A DNA stretch of 64,000 bases from NCBI GenBank assembly GCA_015058655.1, contig SVBX01000003.1, forward strand, positions 62,001 to 126,000. The letters run 5' to 3'. How positions within the stretch are numbered: position 1 is the stretch's first letter; each line of letters begins with the position of its first letter. The DNA is from Pseudoselenomonas ruminantium (GTDB lineage Bacteria > Bacillota > Negativicutes > Selenomonadales > Selenomonadaceae). Made by a program: the position numbers and the translations under genes. This document shows positions 9,614-16,965 of the stretch, one piece after another. The notes beneath the pieces were generated by a model, which was given only the letters and a program-made list of their open reading frames with translations, searched no databases and was not told the DNA's origin.

Positions 9614-10678
9614 ATGACCAGATCTACAGTTGCCTATTCTATGGCACAACCAGAGATTTTGAATGGAATCTCCAGCCAGTTGGCTACTATTTTTACAAAT
9701 ATGACAACTCAAATCGCCGCAACAATGAGCACCATGCCAATCAGGAAACTCTTTGACGATTACATGGACGAGTGGTTCTCGCTCAAGTCACAGAACCTGA
9801 GCCAAAAGACTTTGGAGGATTATCAGGGCTTGTATAACACTCATGTAAAGCCAAAATTTTCGAACATTTATTTGGATGATATAACGGCAAGCAGACTGGA
9901 CAAATACTACAACGAACTGCTGCAGACCCTCTCCCCGGCTACGGCAAACAAAATTAAGTCTTGCATCATCGGTCCCGCTCTGAGGAAGGCTGTAGCCCAA
10001 GGGCTGCTGCAAAACAATCCCACCATTGGACTGGAGCCGATCCGTGTCGAGAACAAGCATCATGAAGCATATACCCTTGATGAGCTTTCACGTCTGCAGA
10101 CTGCCTCCCAAGGCAGCTATTGGTGGATAGCGGTGCCTTTGCTGGTAGCCACAGGGATACGCCGGGCAGAACTTCTCGGTCTTCGCTGGACTGACTACGA
10201 CCCAGAAAAACGCACATTGCATATAGAACGTGATTATATCTCCACCAATCACGGCTGCGAGTTCACAACCACAAAAACCCAGAGCAGCCAACGCATCATT
10301 GCACTATCTACTGAGATATGTTCCAAATTAGATGAATACCGCAGACATGAAGGAGCAAAACGGACTTACATCATCAGTCAGCATAAGGCGGATGCCCCTG
10401 TAGACCCGCATAACTTTTCCCGGAGCTTCAGGAAGTGGTGCCAAAATGCCGGGATTCCGAAAAGTAAGTGGGGAGGCCATTCTACCCGTGCCACCTACTG
10501 TACTTTGGCCAGCGAAACCAGCTGCAGCCTGGACGGGGTGCGGCGTCAGGTTGGACACTCTGATTTCCGGATGCTTTCAAAAGTCTACATGCGCAACAAG
10601 ATAGCTCCAGAGCAGTATAATGTGGCGGACAGCATAGGAAGTGCCCTGCGCGATGTCATGTTTTCTGATGCAAAATAA
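9614..10678 (+). CDS. Tyrosine recombinase (phage-type integrase), copy 1
   Basis: A 354-residue integrase with an N-terminal SAM-like core-binding domain (FDDYMDEWFSLKSQNLSQKTLEDY) and a C-terminal catalytic domain. Catalytic residues visible are the first Arg in GIRRAELLGLRW, the HxxR in GGHSTRATY, the His in VGHSDFR and the Tyr in KVYMRN. It probably integrated the island to its left at the tRNA-Val genes to its right. A second, clearly paralogous integrase follows in the same orientation. The start is uncertain: ATG 9614 lacks a strong Shine-Dalgarno, and an in-frame upstream codon at 9569 is possible. All catalytic residues are present, so activity is plausible. Confidence -1.
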   Translation: MTRSTVAYSMAQPEILNGISSQLATIFTNMTTQIAATMSTMPIRKLFDDYMDEWFSLKSQNLSQKTLEDYQGLYNTHVKPKFSNIYLDDITASRLDKYYNELLQTLSPATANKIKSCIIGPALRKAVAQGLLQNNPTIGLEPIRVENKHHEAYTLDELSRLQTASQGSYWWIAVPLLVATGIRRAELLGLRWTDYDPEKRTLHIERDYISTNHGCEFTTTKTQSSQRIIALSTEICSKLDEYRRHEGAKRTYIISQHKADAPVDPHNFSRSFRKWCQNAGIPKSKWGGHSTRATYCTLASETSCSLDGVRRQVGHSDFRMLSKVYMRNKIAPEQYNVADSIGSALRDVMFSDAK

Positions 10679-10780
10679 TTACATTTTTCTATCAATATGT
10701 TGCAATCCAGCAACTCTAGAGATATAATCGATGCAAAGAAGAGGGTTCGCTCATTCTGAACGGAATGGGGTGAACACACA

Positions 10781-11866
10781 ATGGAACACGACATCGTGCC
10801 TATACCGCTTGTTACAAATCAGGAGGTGACACAACAGCTGGCCATCTTGAGCCAGCAAATGCTGGTGCTGTCCGGACAGTTGACAAAATCCCCCCCGCAC
10901 ATGCCGGGGCGGAATATTTTTCTCACAGAATGGCTGGATTCATGGCTGACAAGGAAGAAACAGCTTGTCGGCCCCAAAACCTGGGCTGACTATGAGTGCC
11001 TGTACCGCAACCATGTGCAGCCCGCTTTTCGGAATGTCCTGCTTGCCGACATAACAGCTCAGCAGCTGGAAGATTTCTACAGCAAACTCCTTGCTGTACT
11101 TGCACCAAGCACGGTAAACAAAATCAAGGCATCCATCCTCGGCAATGCCCTGCGCAAAGCCTACGCACAGCGGCTGATTGCCTATGATCCAACAATTGGC
11201 CTTGACCCTGTGCGCGGCGAGGATAAGCATCATGAAGCTTATACCGGAGAGGAAATTCGCAAACTGGCTGTGGCATCGCGAGAGAGCCACATCTGGATTG
11301 CCTTTCCCTTGCTCATCTGCAGCGGCCTCCGGCGGGCGGAGATGCTGGCTCTGCGCTGGGAGGATTTCAATCCCGAACGCAGGACGCTTCACGTCACCAG
11401 GGATTATATCAGCCTGGGCAGCGGTTCTCAGTTTGTTGATACCAAAACAAAATCCAGCCGACGGCTGGTAGTGATTCCCCAGTCATTGTCCAATCTTTTG
11501 GAAAGCTATCATGCCACCAGTGGTCAGGGAAAGACCTACATCATCAGCCAGCGGCAGCAGGATAAGCCTGTAGAGCCGCATAACTTCAGTCGCAGCTTTC
11601 GGCGTTGGTGCGCCAAGGCCGGCATCCCAGAGGACAAGTGGGGCGGCCATTGCACCCGCGCCACCTTTTGCACCTTAGCCTCTGAGCTTGGCTGCAGCTT
11701 GGAAGGCATTCGCTTGCAAGCAGGGCATGCCGACTATCGGACACTCCTCAAGGTCTACATCCACGAACGCACAGAGGAGAAACAGTACAACGTGGCTGAA
11801 GCCGTGGATAAGGTATTTGCCTCACTGTTTTTTCCACCAGGAGAGGACAGTAAGGACAGCAACTGA
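10781..11866 (+). CDS. Tyrosine recombinase (phage-type integrase), copy 2
   Basis: A 361-residue integrase, paralogous to the preceding gene along its whole length (shared blocks such as NKIKASILGNALRKA, DKHHEAYTGEE, KTYIISQ and KWGGHCTRATFCTLASE). Catalytic residues are the Arg in GLRRAEMLALRW, HxxR in GGHCTRATF, His in AGHADYR and Tyr in KVYIHE. ATG 10781 has GGGGTGA at a good distance. Tandem related integrases can act together, one for each direction or on different att sites, but duplication followed by divergence is an equally good explanation. A terminator follows, then the two tRNA-Val genes in opposite orientation. Confidence -1.
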   Translation: MEHDIVPIPLVTNQEVTQQLAILSQQMLVLSGQLTKSPPHMPGRNIFLTEWLDSWLTRKKQLVGPKTWADYECLYRNHVQPAFRNVLLADITAQQLEDFYSKLLAVLAPSTVNKIKASILGNALRKAYAQRLIAYDPTIGLDPVRGEDKHHEAYTGEEIRKLAVASRESHIWIAFPLLICSGLRRAEMLALRWEDFNPERRTLHVTRDYISLGSGSQFVDTKTKSSRRLVVIPQSLSNLLESYHATSGQGKTYIISQRQQDKPVEPHNFSRSFRRWCAKAGIPEDKWGGHCTRATFCTLASELGCSLEGIRLQAGHADYRTLLKVYIHERTEEKQYNVAEAVDKVFASLFFPPGEDSKDSN

Positions 11867-11899
11867 CCCCCTCCCTGCAGGTCAAAAGGGGTCACTTTT
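11864..11899 (+). terminator. Terminator after the integrases
   Basis: TGACCCC pairs with GGGGTCA and is followed by CTTTTC. It overlaps the integrase stop codon. Confidence -1.
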
Positions 11900-11968
11900 C
11901 AGCTTCTCTTATACACCAAAAAAGAGAACCAAAGAGCCGAAACTCCTTGATTCTCCTGCATTTTCCTA

Positions 11969-12046
11969 TGGTGCTCGCCGAGGGATTCGAACCCCCGACC
12001 CCCTCCATGTGACGGAGATGCTCTAGCCAACTGAGCTAGGCGAGCA
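11969..12046 (-). tRNA. tRNA-Val (anticodon CAC)
   Basis: On the minus strand a full cloverleaf can be drawn: acceptor TGCTCGC pairing with GCGAGCA, D-arm AGCTCAGTTGGCTAGAGC, an anticodon stem with the loop GTCACAT (anticodon CAC after U33), T-arm GGTTCGAATCC, and encoded CCA. Confidence -1.
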
Positions 12047-12055
12047 TGTGCAAAA

Positions 12056-12133
12056 TGGTGGGGTTAACAAGATTCGAACTTGTGACCTCCTCGATGTCAA
12101 CGAGACACTCTAACCAACTGAGCTATAACCCCA
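12056..12133 (-). tRNA. tRNA-Val (anticodon GAC)
   Basis: Cloverleaf on the minus strand: acceptor TGGGGTTA pairing with TAACCCCA, D-arm AGCTCAGTTGGTTAGAGT, anticodon loop TTGACAT (anticodon GAC), T-loop GTTCGAATC and encoded CCA. It is 9 bases upstream of the CAC tRNA on the same strand, so the two probably form one transcript. Confidence -1.
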
Positions 12134-12370
12134 TTGCTGAACACAAGAGATATAATACACTTTTTTAGCAGCAGTGTCAACACTTCGGATAAAAAAAGTG
12201 TGCTTTAATGTGAAATTTTCCTCCTCACAGTCTTGAGTGTTGTTTTCGTTGCTTTCTGTTCTTCATATCACCGAAATAGGAAAGTGTTTAGGACGATAGA
12301 AAAAATTTTTAGCCTTGGCAGGGCATAGTTGACCTTGCGCAGTCGCATCAGTTGCAAAGTTTTGCACTAG
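12134..12370. other. Intergenic region with no gene seen
   Basis: This 237-base stretch upstream of the tRNA pair contains no convincing coding frame or strong hairpin. It should hold the tRNA promoter on the minus strand, but I cannot place it with confidence. Confidence -1.
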
Positions 12371-12481
12371 AAAAAGAGCCGTCCCCGTAGGAACGACCCT
12401 TTCCTTGTCCGTGATTGCGGACTTCCGTGCGACACAAGCAGCCAACTCATGTCGCAACCAGGCATGAAGCCTATCAACTCT
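12371..12481 (-). ncRNA. Putative antisense antitoxin RNA, locus 1
   Basis: A minus-strand transcript of about 110 nt is predicted. The -10 (TATAAT, read at 12493-12488) has the extended TGC just upstream, and a 10-bp stem followed by TTTTTC (12403-12371) ends it. The first ~22 nt of the RNA are complementary to the ribosome-facing part of the divergent peptide mRNA: the plus-strand block GCATGAAGCCTATCAACTCT (12462-12481) matches GCATGCGGCCATCAACTCT at the peptide start codon, 18 of 22 positions across the whole block. This is the geometry of a type I antitoxin. Transcription is not shown by sequence alone. Confidence -1.
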
Positions 12482-12487
12482 ATGGTT

Positions 12488-12520
12488 ATTATAGCATGAT
12501 TATTTGAAAAATGCTATAAT
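12488..12520. promoter_or_regulatory. Mirrored divergent extended -10 promoters, locus 1
   Basis: An inverted repeat ATTATAGCAT / ATGCTATAAT, separated by 13 bases, gives an extended -10 (TGCTATAAT) in each direction. One drives the peptide (plus), the other the antisense RNA (minus). The same arrangement recurs at 23733-23765. Confidence -1.
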
Positions 12521-12560
12521 AATTTCGCTGTGCACCTCTCAGCGGAAGGGGGGTAAGAGC

Positions 12561-12650
12561 ATGCGGCCATCAACTCTGTTACGCGACCTGCTTGTGTCCA
12601 TACTTGCAGGACTTATCGCAAACGCCGTGTTCCGTGTGCTGGTAGGCTAA
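12561..12650 (+). CDS. 29-residue hydrophobic peptide, putative type I toxin
   Basis: A short frame starting at ATG 12561 behind a strong AAGGGGGG Shine-Dalgarno encodes a 29-residue peptide with one hydrophobic segment (LLVSILAGLIANAVF) preceded by charged residues, the usual look of membrane-acting type I toxins. The leader carries ACCTCTC, which can pair with the GGGGGG of the Shine-Dalgarno and mask it. It has its own terminator (12698-12722) and a divergent RNA whose 5' end is complementary to its start codon region. The layout, leader and promoter recur at 23.7 kb with a different peptide. Function is inferred from architecture; no family name is claimed. Confidence -1.
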   Translation: MRPSTLLRDLLVSILAGLIANAVFRVLVG

Positions 12651-12697
12651 GCACAGCGCCAGTACGAACCTCGGACAGAAGCCAGTCATAGAGGGAG

Positions 12698-12722
12698 AAA
12701 GGCCACCTTCGGGTGGCTTTTC
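12698..12722 (+). terminator. Terminator of the locus 1 peptide mRNA
   Basis: GGCCACC TTC GGGTGGC stem-loop followed by TTTTCG. Confidence -1.
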
Positions 12723-12747
12723 GTGTATGAGCAATGATACAATGCAA

Positions 12748-12783
12748 AAGAGCCGTCCCATAGGAACGACCCTTTCCTTGCCT
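12748..12783 (-). terminator. Terminator after the tpsA-like gene
   Basis: On the minus strand GGGTCGTTCC and GGGACGGCTC form a stem ending in TTTT, just past the TpsA stop. The sequence nearly duplicates the tail of the antisense RNA of locus 1 (12371-12403). Confidence -1.
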
Positions 12784-12790
12784 GCTTTCT

Positions 12791-15169
12791 TCATGCCCCC
12801 AATATGCGTGCCATATCCTTTTCGCTGATATGCACCGGGCGTACGCTGTGGGATATGTCTACTGCTTGAGTCTCTGCTCCCTGCAGGCGATCTTTCTCTT
12901 TTTCCTCTTCCCCGTCATCCCTTTCCTGATGGGCATTATCCTCTAACAGCCGCTCTTCTGCGCAGATAAATTCTGTTGCAGGGGCAGAGTTTTCCTGCTC
13001 TTGCTCTTGCTCTGGCTCGTGGGATGTTGCGGCAGACGGCGTAGTCGCTCCTGCTCCGGGGACGGGCTTTGTCCCCTCCGTGGGAGCAGGTTTAGCCGTG
13101 CCCTGTCCCCCAGGATTTTTCGTGCTGCCGACAGGCGGTTGACTCTTTCCGCCAGCCTTTGGCCCATCCCCGGCGGGAACGCTGCCGCCTGGTTCTGGTG
13201 CAGGGGGCTCGTTGGCGCCCGGTTCTGGTGCTGGGGACTCATTGCCGCCCGGTTCCGGCGCGGGGGGCTCATCGCCGCCCGGTTCCGGCGCTGGGGGCTC
13301 GTTGCCGCCCGGTTCCGGCGCGGGGGGCTCGTTGCCACCTGGTTCCGGCGCGGGGGGCTCATCGCCGCCCGGTTCCGGCGCTGGGGGCTCGTTGCCGCCC
13401 GGTTCCGGCGCGGGGGGCTCGTTGCCACCTGGTTCCGGCGCGGGGGGCTCATTGCCGCCCGGTTCCGGCGCGGGGGACTCATTGCCACCTGGTTCCGGCG
13501 CGGGGGACTCATTGCCACCTGGTTCCGGCGCGGGATTTTCCGGAGGAGCTGGCGGCGCTGCTTCCTCACGGACATTGATGACTTTCGCCTCACTCAGAGA
13601 CGCCCCCACTGCGCCGCCTACGCTTGAGCCTGCTCTCCCTTCCTCTGTCACTATCACCTGGCCCTGGCTGAGGGCGTTGACCAGCTTGCCGCCGTACAAG
13701 GTGCCCACCAGGCTGCCGATGCCTTCATACTTTCCTGTGGAAATATCGGCGGTGGTAATATGGCCGCTGCTGAAAACATCCACATTCTCAGCGGCGGCAC
13801 TGCCTATATCTGCGTCTTGCGCATAGCCGGCAATGCCGCCGGCATAGCGCCTGACATTAACGAGATCTCCCTGATTGGCTGCATTTCTTATGCTGACTTT
13901 ATCCAATTTCTTTTCTTTATACAGATAGCCTGCAATACCCCCGGCGTAGTCCTTGCCCCCGGCGTCTATCTTCCCCAGATTGCTGATGGGAGCATCGGCA
14001 GCTCCCAGGGACGAATTCTGAGCCACGCCCACCAAGCCGCCAATGAAGGCCATATCGTCGGTGCCGGAGCAGGAAATCTGCCCATGATTTTCCGCCTGCT
14101 TCAGCTCTCCGCCAGACAGCTTCCCAGCAATGCCGCCTATATGCATCCGCCCTGTAACGCTGCCGTAGTTTGCCACCTTTTCCAGGCGGCAATACTCCTT
14201 TGCCAGCCCCACCAGGCCGCCTACATATTTAGAATCCCCAGCGCTTACAGAGGCGCTGTTTTTCACATTCAAGATATTGCTGCCCGTCGCCAGCCCTGCC
14301 AAAGCTCCCGCGTAAATGCCTGCGGACTTTGCCACCTGCCCGGTCAGCTCCAAATCCTCGACTTTGGCATGATACAGCGCCCCGAACAAGCCGCTGCCAT
14401 CTTGCATCTCCAGCTTGACCTTATGGCCGCCGCCATAAAGCTCGCCCTTGAACACGCCCAGGCTTTCCCTGACAGGCTCCTCCACATCTTCGCAAAGCAC
14501 ATACTTGCCCTGGTCCCTGCCCTCGGCTATGTCCCCTGCCAGCCTGTCAAATTTCCCTACGAAGCTCACTTTGCTGGCTCCATACTTCAGTGACACCTGT
14601 TTCCCCTGGCCTGTGCCGGGATTGGCAAAAGTCACCACCCCATCTGCCAGGCTCACTTCCATGGCCGAAAGCGGAGTGCCACGGTTCACCACCTCTCCCG
14701 CCAAATCAAAGCCCAGCTCCGCCACCGCCCCGCTGTAACTTTCCAAATTCGAGAGAGACTGGGTGGAAACAATCAGGCTCCCCACCTGAATCCTGGCTCC
14801 GGCCCCTATGACCACGCCCTGGGGATTCACCAGATAGACCCTGCCGCCCCCGGAGAGAGTGCCGTATATCTCCGAAGCCTGCCCTCCCTGCACATAGTTC
14901 AGATAGTCATAGGTGCCTCCAAAATTCACCGCAGCCCCTTTGCCCACGCTGAAGCTGTCCCAGAGGATGAGATTCCCTGCCCCATGTCCGTCCACATTCA
15001 TAGTCAGGCCATCCTCTGCAATGCTTATCTCCGCCGCGCCCCCTGCGCAGCGTCCCCCGGAGGGCAGGATAGCTCCTGCCCCCGCCACAGGCTGCCAAAG
15101 CCCTATCATCCCCAGCAGCAGCCCTGCCTGCACAGCCTTTTTCAGCCACAGGCAGCTTTTGACTGACAT
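12791..15169 (-). CDS. TpsA-type exoprotein with haemagglutinin N-terminal domain and proline-rich repeats
   Basis: A 792-residue secreted protein of a two-partner secretion (type Vb) system. A signal peptide occupies about residues 1-30. The TPS (filamentous haemagglutinin N-terminal) domain covers about 30-160, with the typical NVDGHGAGNLILWDSFSVG, YLVNPQGVVIGAGARIQVG and SLIVSTQSL blocks. A middle region has several GLUG-like repeats (YVGGLVGLAKE, HIGGIAGKLSG, YAGGIAGYLYK). Then come 12 copies of a ten-residue PAPEPGGNEP repeat and an acidic C-terminus. It is small for the family and the C-terminal part has no recognisable adhesin. The partner TpsB lies upstream on the same strand, separated by an inserted regulator gene. 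ATG 15169 is preceded by AAGGTGGT. Confidence -1.
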   Translation of the reverse strand: MSVKSCLWLKKAVQAGLLLGMIGLWQPVAGAGAILPSGGRCAGGAAEISIAEDGLTMNVDGHGAGNLILWDSFSVGKGAAVNFGGTYDYLNYVQGGQASEIYGTLSGGGRVYLVNPQGVVIGAGARIQVGSLIVSTQSLSNLESYSGAVAELGFDLAGEVVNRGTPLSAMEVSLADGVVTFANPGTGQGKQVSLKYGASKVSFVGKFDRLAGDIAEGRDQGKYVLCEDVEEPVRESLGVFKGELYGGGHKVKLEMQDGSGLFGALYHAKVEDLELTGQVAKSAGIYAGALAGLATGSNILNVKNSASVSAGDSKYVGGLVGLAKEYCRLEKVANYGSVTGRMHIGGIAGKLSGGELKQAENHGQISCSGTDDMAFIGGLVGVAQNSSLGAADAPISNLGKIDAGGKDYAGGIAGYLYKEKKLDKVSIRNAANQGDLVNVRRYAGGIAGYAQDADIGSAAAENVDVFSSGHITTADISTGKYEGIGSLVGTLYGGKLVNALSQGQVIVTEEGRAGSSVGGAVGASLSEAKVINVREEAAPPAPPENPAPEPGGNESPAPEPGGNESPAPEPGGNEPPAPEPGGNEPPAPEPGGNEPPAPEPGGDEPPAPEPGGNEPPAPEPGGNEPPAPEPGGDEPPAPEPGGNESPAPEPGANEPPAPEPGGSVPAGDGPKAGGKSQPPVGSTKNPGGQGTAKPAPTEGTKPVPGAGATTPSAATSHEPEQEQEQENSAPATEFICAEERLLEDNAHQERDDGEEEKEKDRLQGAETQAVDISHSVRPVHISEKDMARILGA
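13184..13543. repeat. 30-bp tandem repeat encoding PAPEPGGNEP
   Basis: Twelve near-identical 30-bp units in the TpsA gene, differing at a few positions that give NEP, NES, DEP and one GANEP. Such arrays vary in copy number between strains by slippage; length changes in multiples of 30 keep the frame. Confidence -1.
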
Positions 15170-15277
15170 ATGCCCGCACCACCTTTACCATGACTGCCAT
15201 GCCTCATATTCTGGGGTACTCATTCTGCGCCTATGTCGTTTTTCCTGTCATAAAATGTTTTTTTATGGACATTTTGC

Positions 15278-15335
15278 AAAAAAAAACGCCCCCGCAGGGC
15301 AATGCGCGCATTGCTCTCTGGAGGGCGGGCCTGCA
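15278..15335 (-). terminator. Long hairpin terminator after the AlbA_2 gene
   Basis: On the minus strand a long stem containing GAGCAATGCGCGCATTGC and a GC-rich base ends in a run of nine T, directly downstream of the AlbA_2 gene and ahead of tpsA. Confidence -1.
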
Positions 15336-15344
15336 TCTTTTTGC
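15325..15344. repeat. 20-bp direct repeat, left copy, flanking the AlbA_2 cassette
   Basis: GCGGGCCTGCATCTTTTTGC, identical to 16936-16955. The two copies bracket the AlbA_2 gene between the tpsA and tpsB genes. Confidence -1.
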
Positions 15345-15352
15345 TTGGCTGC

Positions 15353-16795
15353 TCAATCTTTCACGGCTATATACCTTTGCTTAGAGCTTTTTGGTTTTTC
15401 AGGCAGAGTCATCTTCAGCTTGCCCTGTTCGATGAGGGGCTGCACAATAGCTGACATGGTGTAATATCTGGATTTCCCTGTAAACTCGGTAAGCTCATCG
15501 CGTGACCTTGGCAACAGACAATACTCTGTCACTGCTTTGTATATGTCAGTCTTATCTATTTCGGTATTTGATTTTTCGGCTCCATTTCTGAATATGACCT
15601 TGAAAATTTCCCTTGTCACCTCAAATTCAGGTGCAGGCAGACCTGCTTCCTGCAAAGCCTTTCTGATAGTCGGTATGCCTGAGTACCTGTTTTCTGTGAC
15701 TTTCATAAGTTCTAAAATGTTTATCAGGGTAGCGTTCCTGGTCTCCGGCCTGCCCTTTCCAAGTTGTTCAACGGAGCCACCGCCATATAGGCCTCCTTTG
15801 CTGATAATCTCCAAGCGATCCCGATACATTTCCAAGGCTATGGGAGTGTTCTCTGTGAGCTTGCTGTAGTCTCGGTGCAGGAGCGCATTCAGCACAGCTT
15901 CTCTGACAGCTATCAGTGGGTATTCATCTTTGTCTGCGCGTTTCCCGTTCTGGTCAATGATGGTTTTGGTCCGCATATTTTTTCGCACGAAGTCAACAGC
16001 CTCTGCGAGCATATCTGGGACAGCCCCTGTAATGCGCCGATTGTCCAGAAATCTTGCGCCCTCATCATCAGTATCCCCCATCCTGTTGCCGGGCACGGAA
16101 ACAGCAGTTATGCAAAGCTGAGGAAAATATGCCTGAGGGTACAGGGAAAAAGCCAAGACTCCAGCCAGAGTAGGTACACCTTGCGCGGTGACACCAAGCA
16201 GCTCCAAAATATCATTTTCTGCCAGTCCGGAAAGGTTAGGGCGTTCATTTTTTGCCGCTTCCATATACATTTCCAGTCGTTCGTGGTCAAAAAATCTCAG
16301 CTGGCTTTCGGCCACAGGTCGCATATCTTCCCTTATACGGCGGCGAAAAGCTTCGTAGCTGTATATCTCATATTCGCTCATAAGCTTGTCGCCGTCACCT
16401 ACGCGCACATAAGCCCCCTTTAGCCTGCCGGCACCTTTGTAAAAAACTGGTCTCAGCCAATACTCAGCAGGAGGAATCTCAGCTGCAAGCACCACTTTGC
16501 CATCTATTTCAGTACTGGTAAACAAGGCCCGTACCTTCGGTTCCATCTGCTCGCAAGCTTCCATAGCTTTTTTCTGGGCATCTTCCAGATTGTAAACACC
16601 TACGACCTGATAATCTTCCTTTTCGGATAAGCCAAATATGATCAAGCCTCCCTCGTCCTGATTGGAGAATGAGGATAATGTGTCATAAATTCTTTTTGGA
16701 AAGCCGAACTCAGCTGCCTTGAGTTCGATAGTCTGAAATTCCGACTGCCTTCGCTGTGTCTTTCTGATAATGGCTTGCAATTCTTCTTCTTGCAT
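15353..16795 (-). CDS. AlbA_2 (Schlafen-like) / HATPase_c_4 transcriptional regulator
   Basis: A 480-residue protein of the widespread bacterial AlbA_2 family. The N-terminal ~130 residues form the AlbA_2 domain (IELKAAEFGFPKRIYDTLSSFSNQDEGGLIIFGLSEKE). The middle holds the HATPase_c_4 block (YPLIAVREAVLNALLHRDYSK, then YRDRLEIISKGGLYGG). The C-terminus is a winged-helix-like tail. These proteins are usually annotated as DNA-binding regulators, and a nucleic-acid or defence role has been proposed for some. ATG 16795 has AAAGGAT upstream. The upstream region carries five TTTGNCAA-type boxes over its promoter, suggesting autoregulation. It sits between tpsB and tpsA and is bracketed by a 20-bp direct repeat, so it looks like an insertion into the two-partner secretion operon. 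Confidence -1.
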   Translation of the reverse strand: MQEEELQAIIRKTQRRQSEFQTIELKAAEFGFPKRIYDTLSSFSNQDEGGLIIFGLSEKEDYQVVGVYNLEDAQKKAMEACEQMEPKVRALFTSTEIDGKVVLAAEIPPAEYWLRPVFYKGAGRLKGAYVRVGDGDKLMSEYEIYSYEAFRRRIREDMRPVAESQLRFFDHERLEMYMEAAKNERPNLSGLAENDILELLGVTAQGVPTLAGVLAFSLYPQAYFPQLCITAVSVPGNRMGDTDDEGARFLDNRRITGAVPDMLAEAVDFVRKNMRTKTIIDQNGKRADKDEYPLIAVREAVLNALLHRDYSKLTENTPIALEMYRDRLEIISKGGLYGGGSVEQLGKGRPETRNATLINILELMKVTENRYSGIPTIRKALQEAGLPAPEFEVTREIFKVIFRNGAEKSNTEIDKTDIYKAVTEYCLLPRSRDELTEFTGKSRYYTMSAIVQPLIEQGKLKMTLPEKPKSSKQRYIAVKD

Positions 16796-16819
16796 AAACT
16801 TGTCATCCTTTTGTTGGCG

Positions 16820-16913
16820 TTTGACAAGTAATATAAATCAAAATCATATATTTGTCAAATTTTATGAACTTTGCCAAGTGATGTCGTAAATTTGACAAGT
16901 AGTTGGCAAATTT
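16820..16913. promoter_or_regulatory. Promoter and repeated operator-like boxes upstream of the AlbA_2 gene
   Basis: On the minus strand TTGACA (16858-16853) and TATATT (16835-16830) are 17 bases apart. Five copies of a TTTGNCAA core in either orientation lie at 16820, 16851, 16870, 16891 and 16903; the second contains the -35 element. Binding by the AlbA_2 protein itself is inference. Confidence -1.
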
Positions 16914-16918
16914 ACAAA

Positions 16919-16956
16919 TGCAGGCCCGCTGGAAAGCGGGCCTGCATCTTTTTGCC
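16919..16956. terminator. Hairpin after tpsB
   Basis: GCAGGCCCGCT and AGCGGGCCTGC form a perfect stem just past the TpsB stop, followed by CTTTTTG in plus orientation and a weaker ATTTG in the tpsB direction. Confidence -1.
16936..16955. repeat. 20-bp direct repeat, right copy, flanking the AlbA_2 cassette
   Basis: Identical to 15325-15344. It overlaps the hairpin after tpsB, so the cassette may have entered at a terminator. Confidence -1.
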
Positions 16957-16965
16957 ATGAGCGGC

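Noticed and set aside
13001-13826. Several overlapping repetitive frames and a possible CRISPR-like array at 13.2-13.5 kb
   Set aside because: The 30-bp units are contiguous without spacers and encode PAPEPGGNEP in the TpsA frame; they are a protein repeat.
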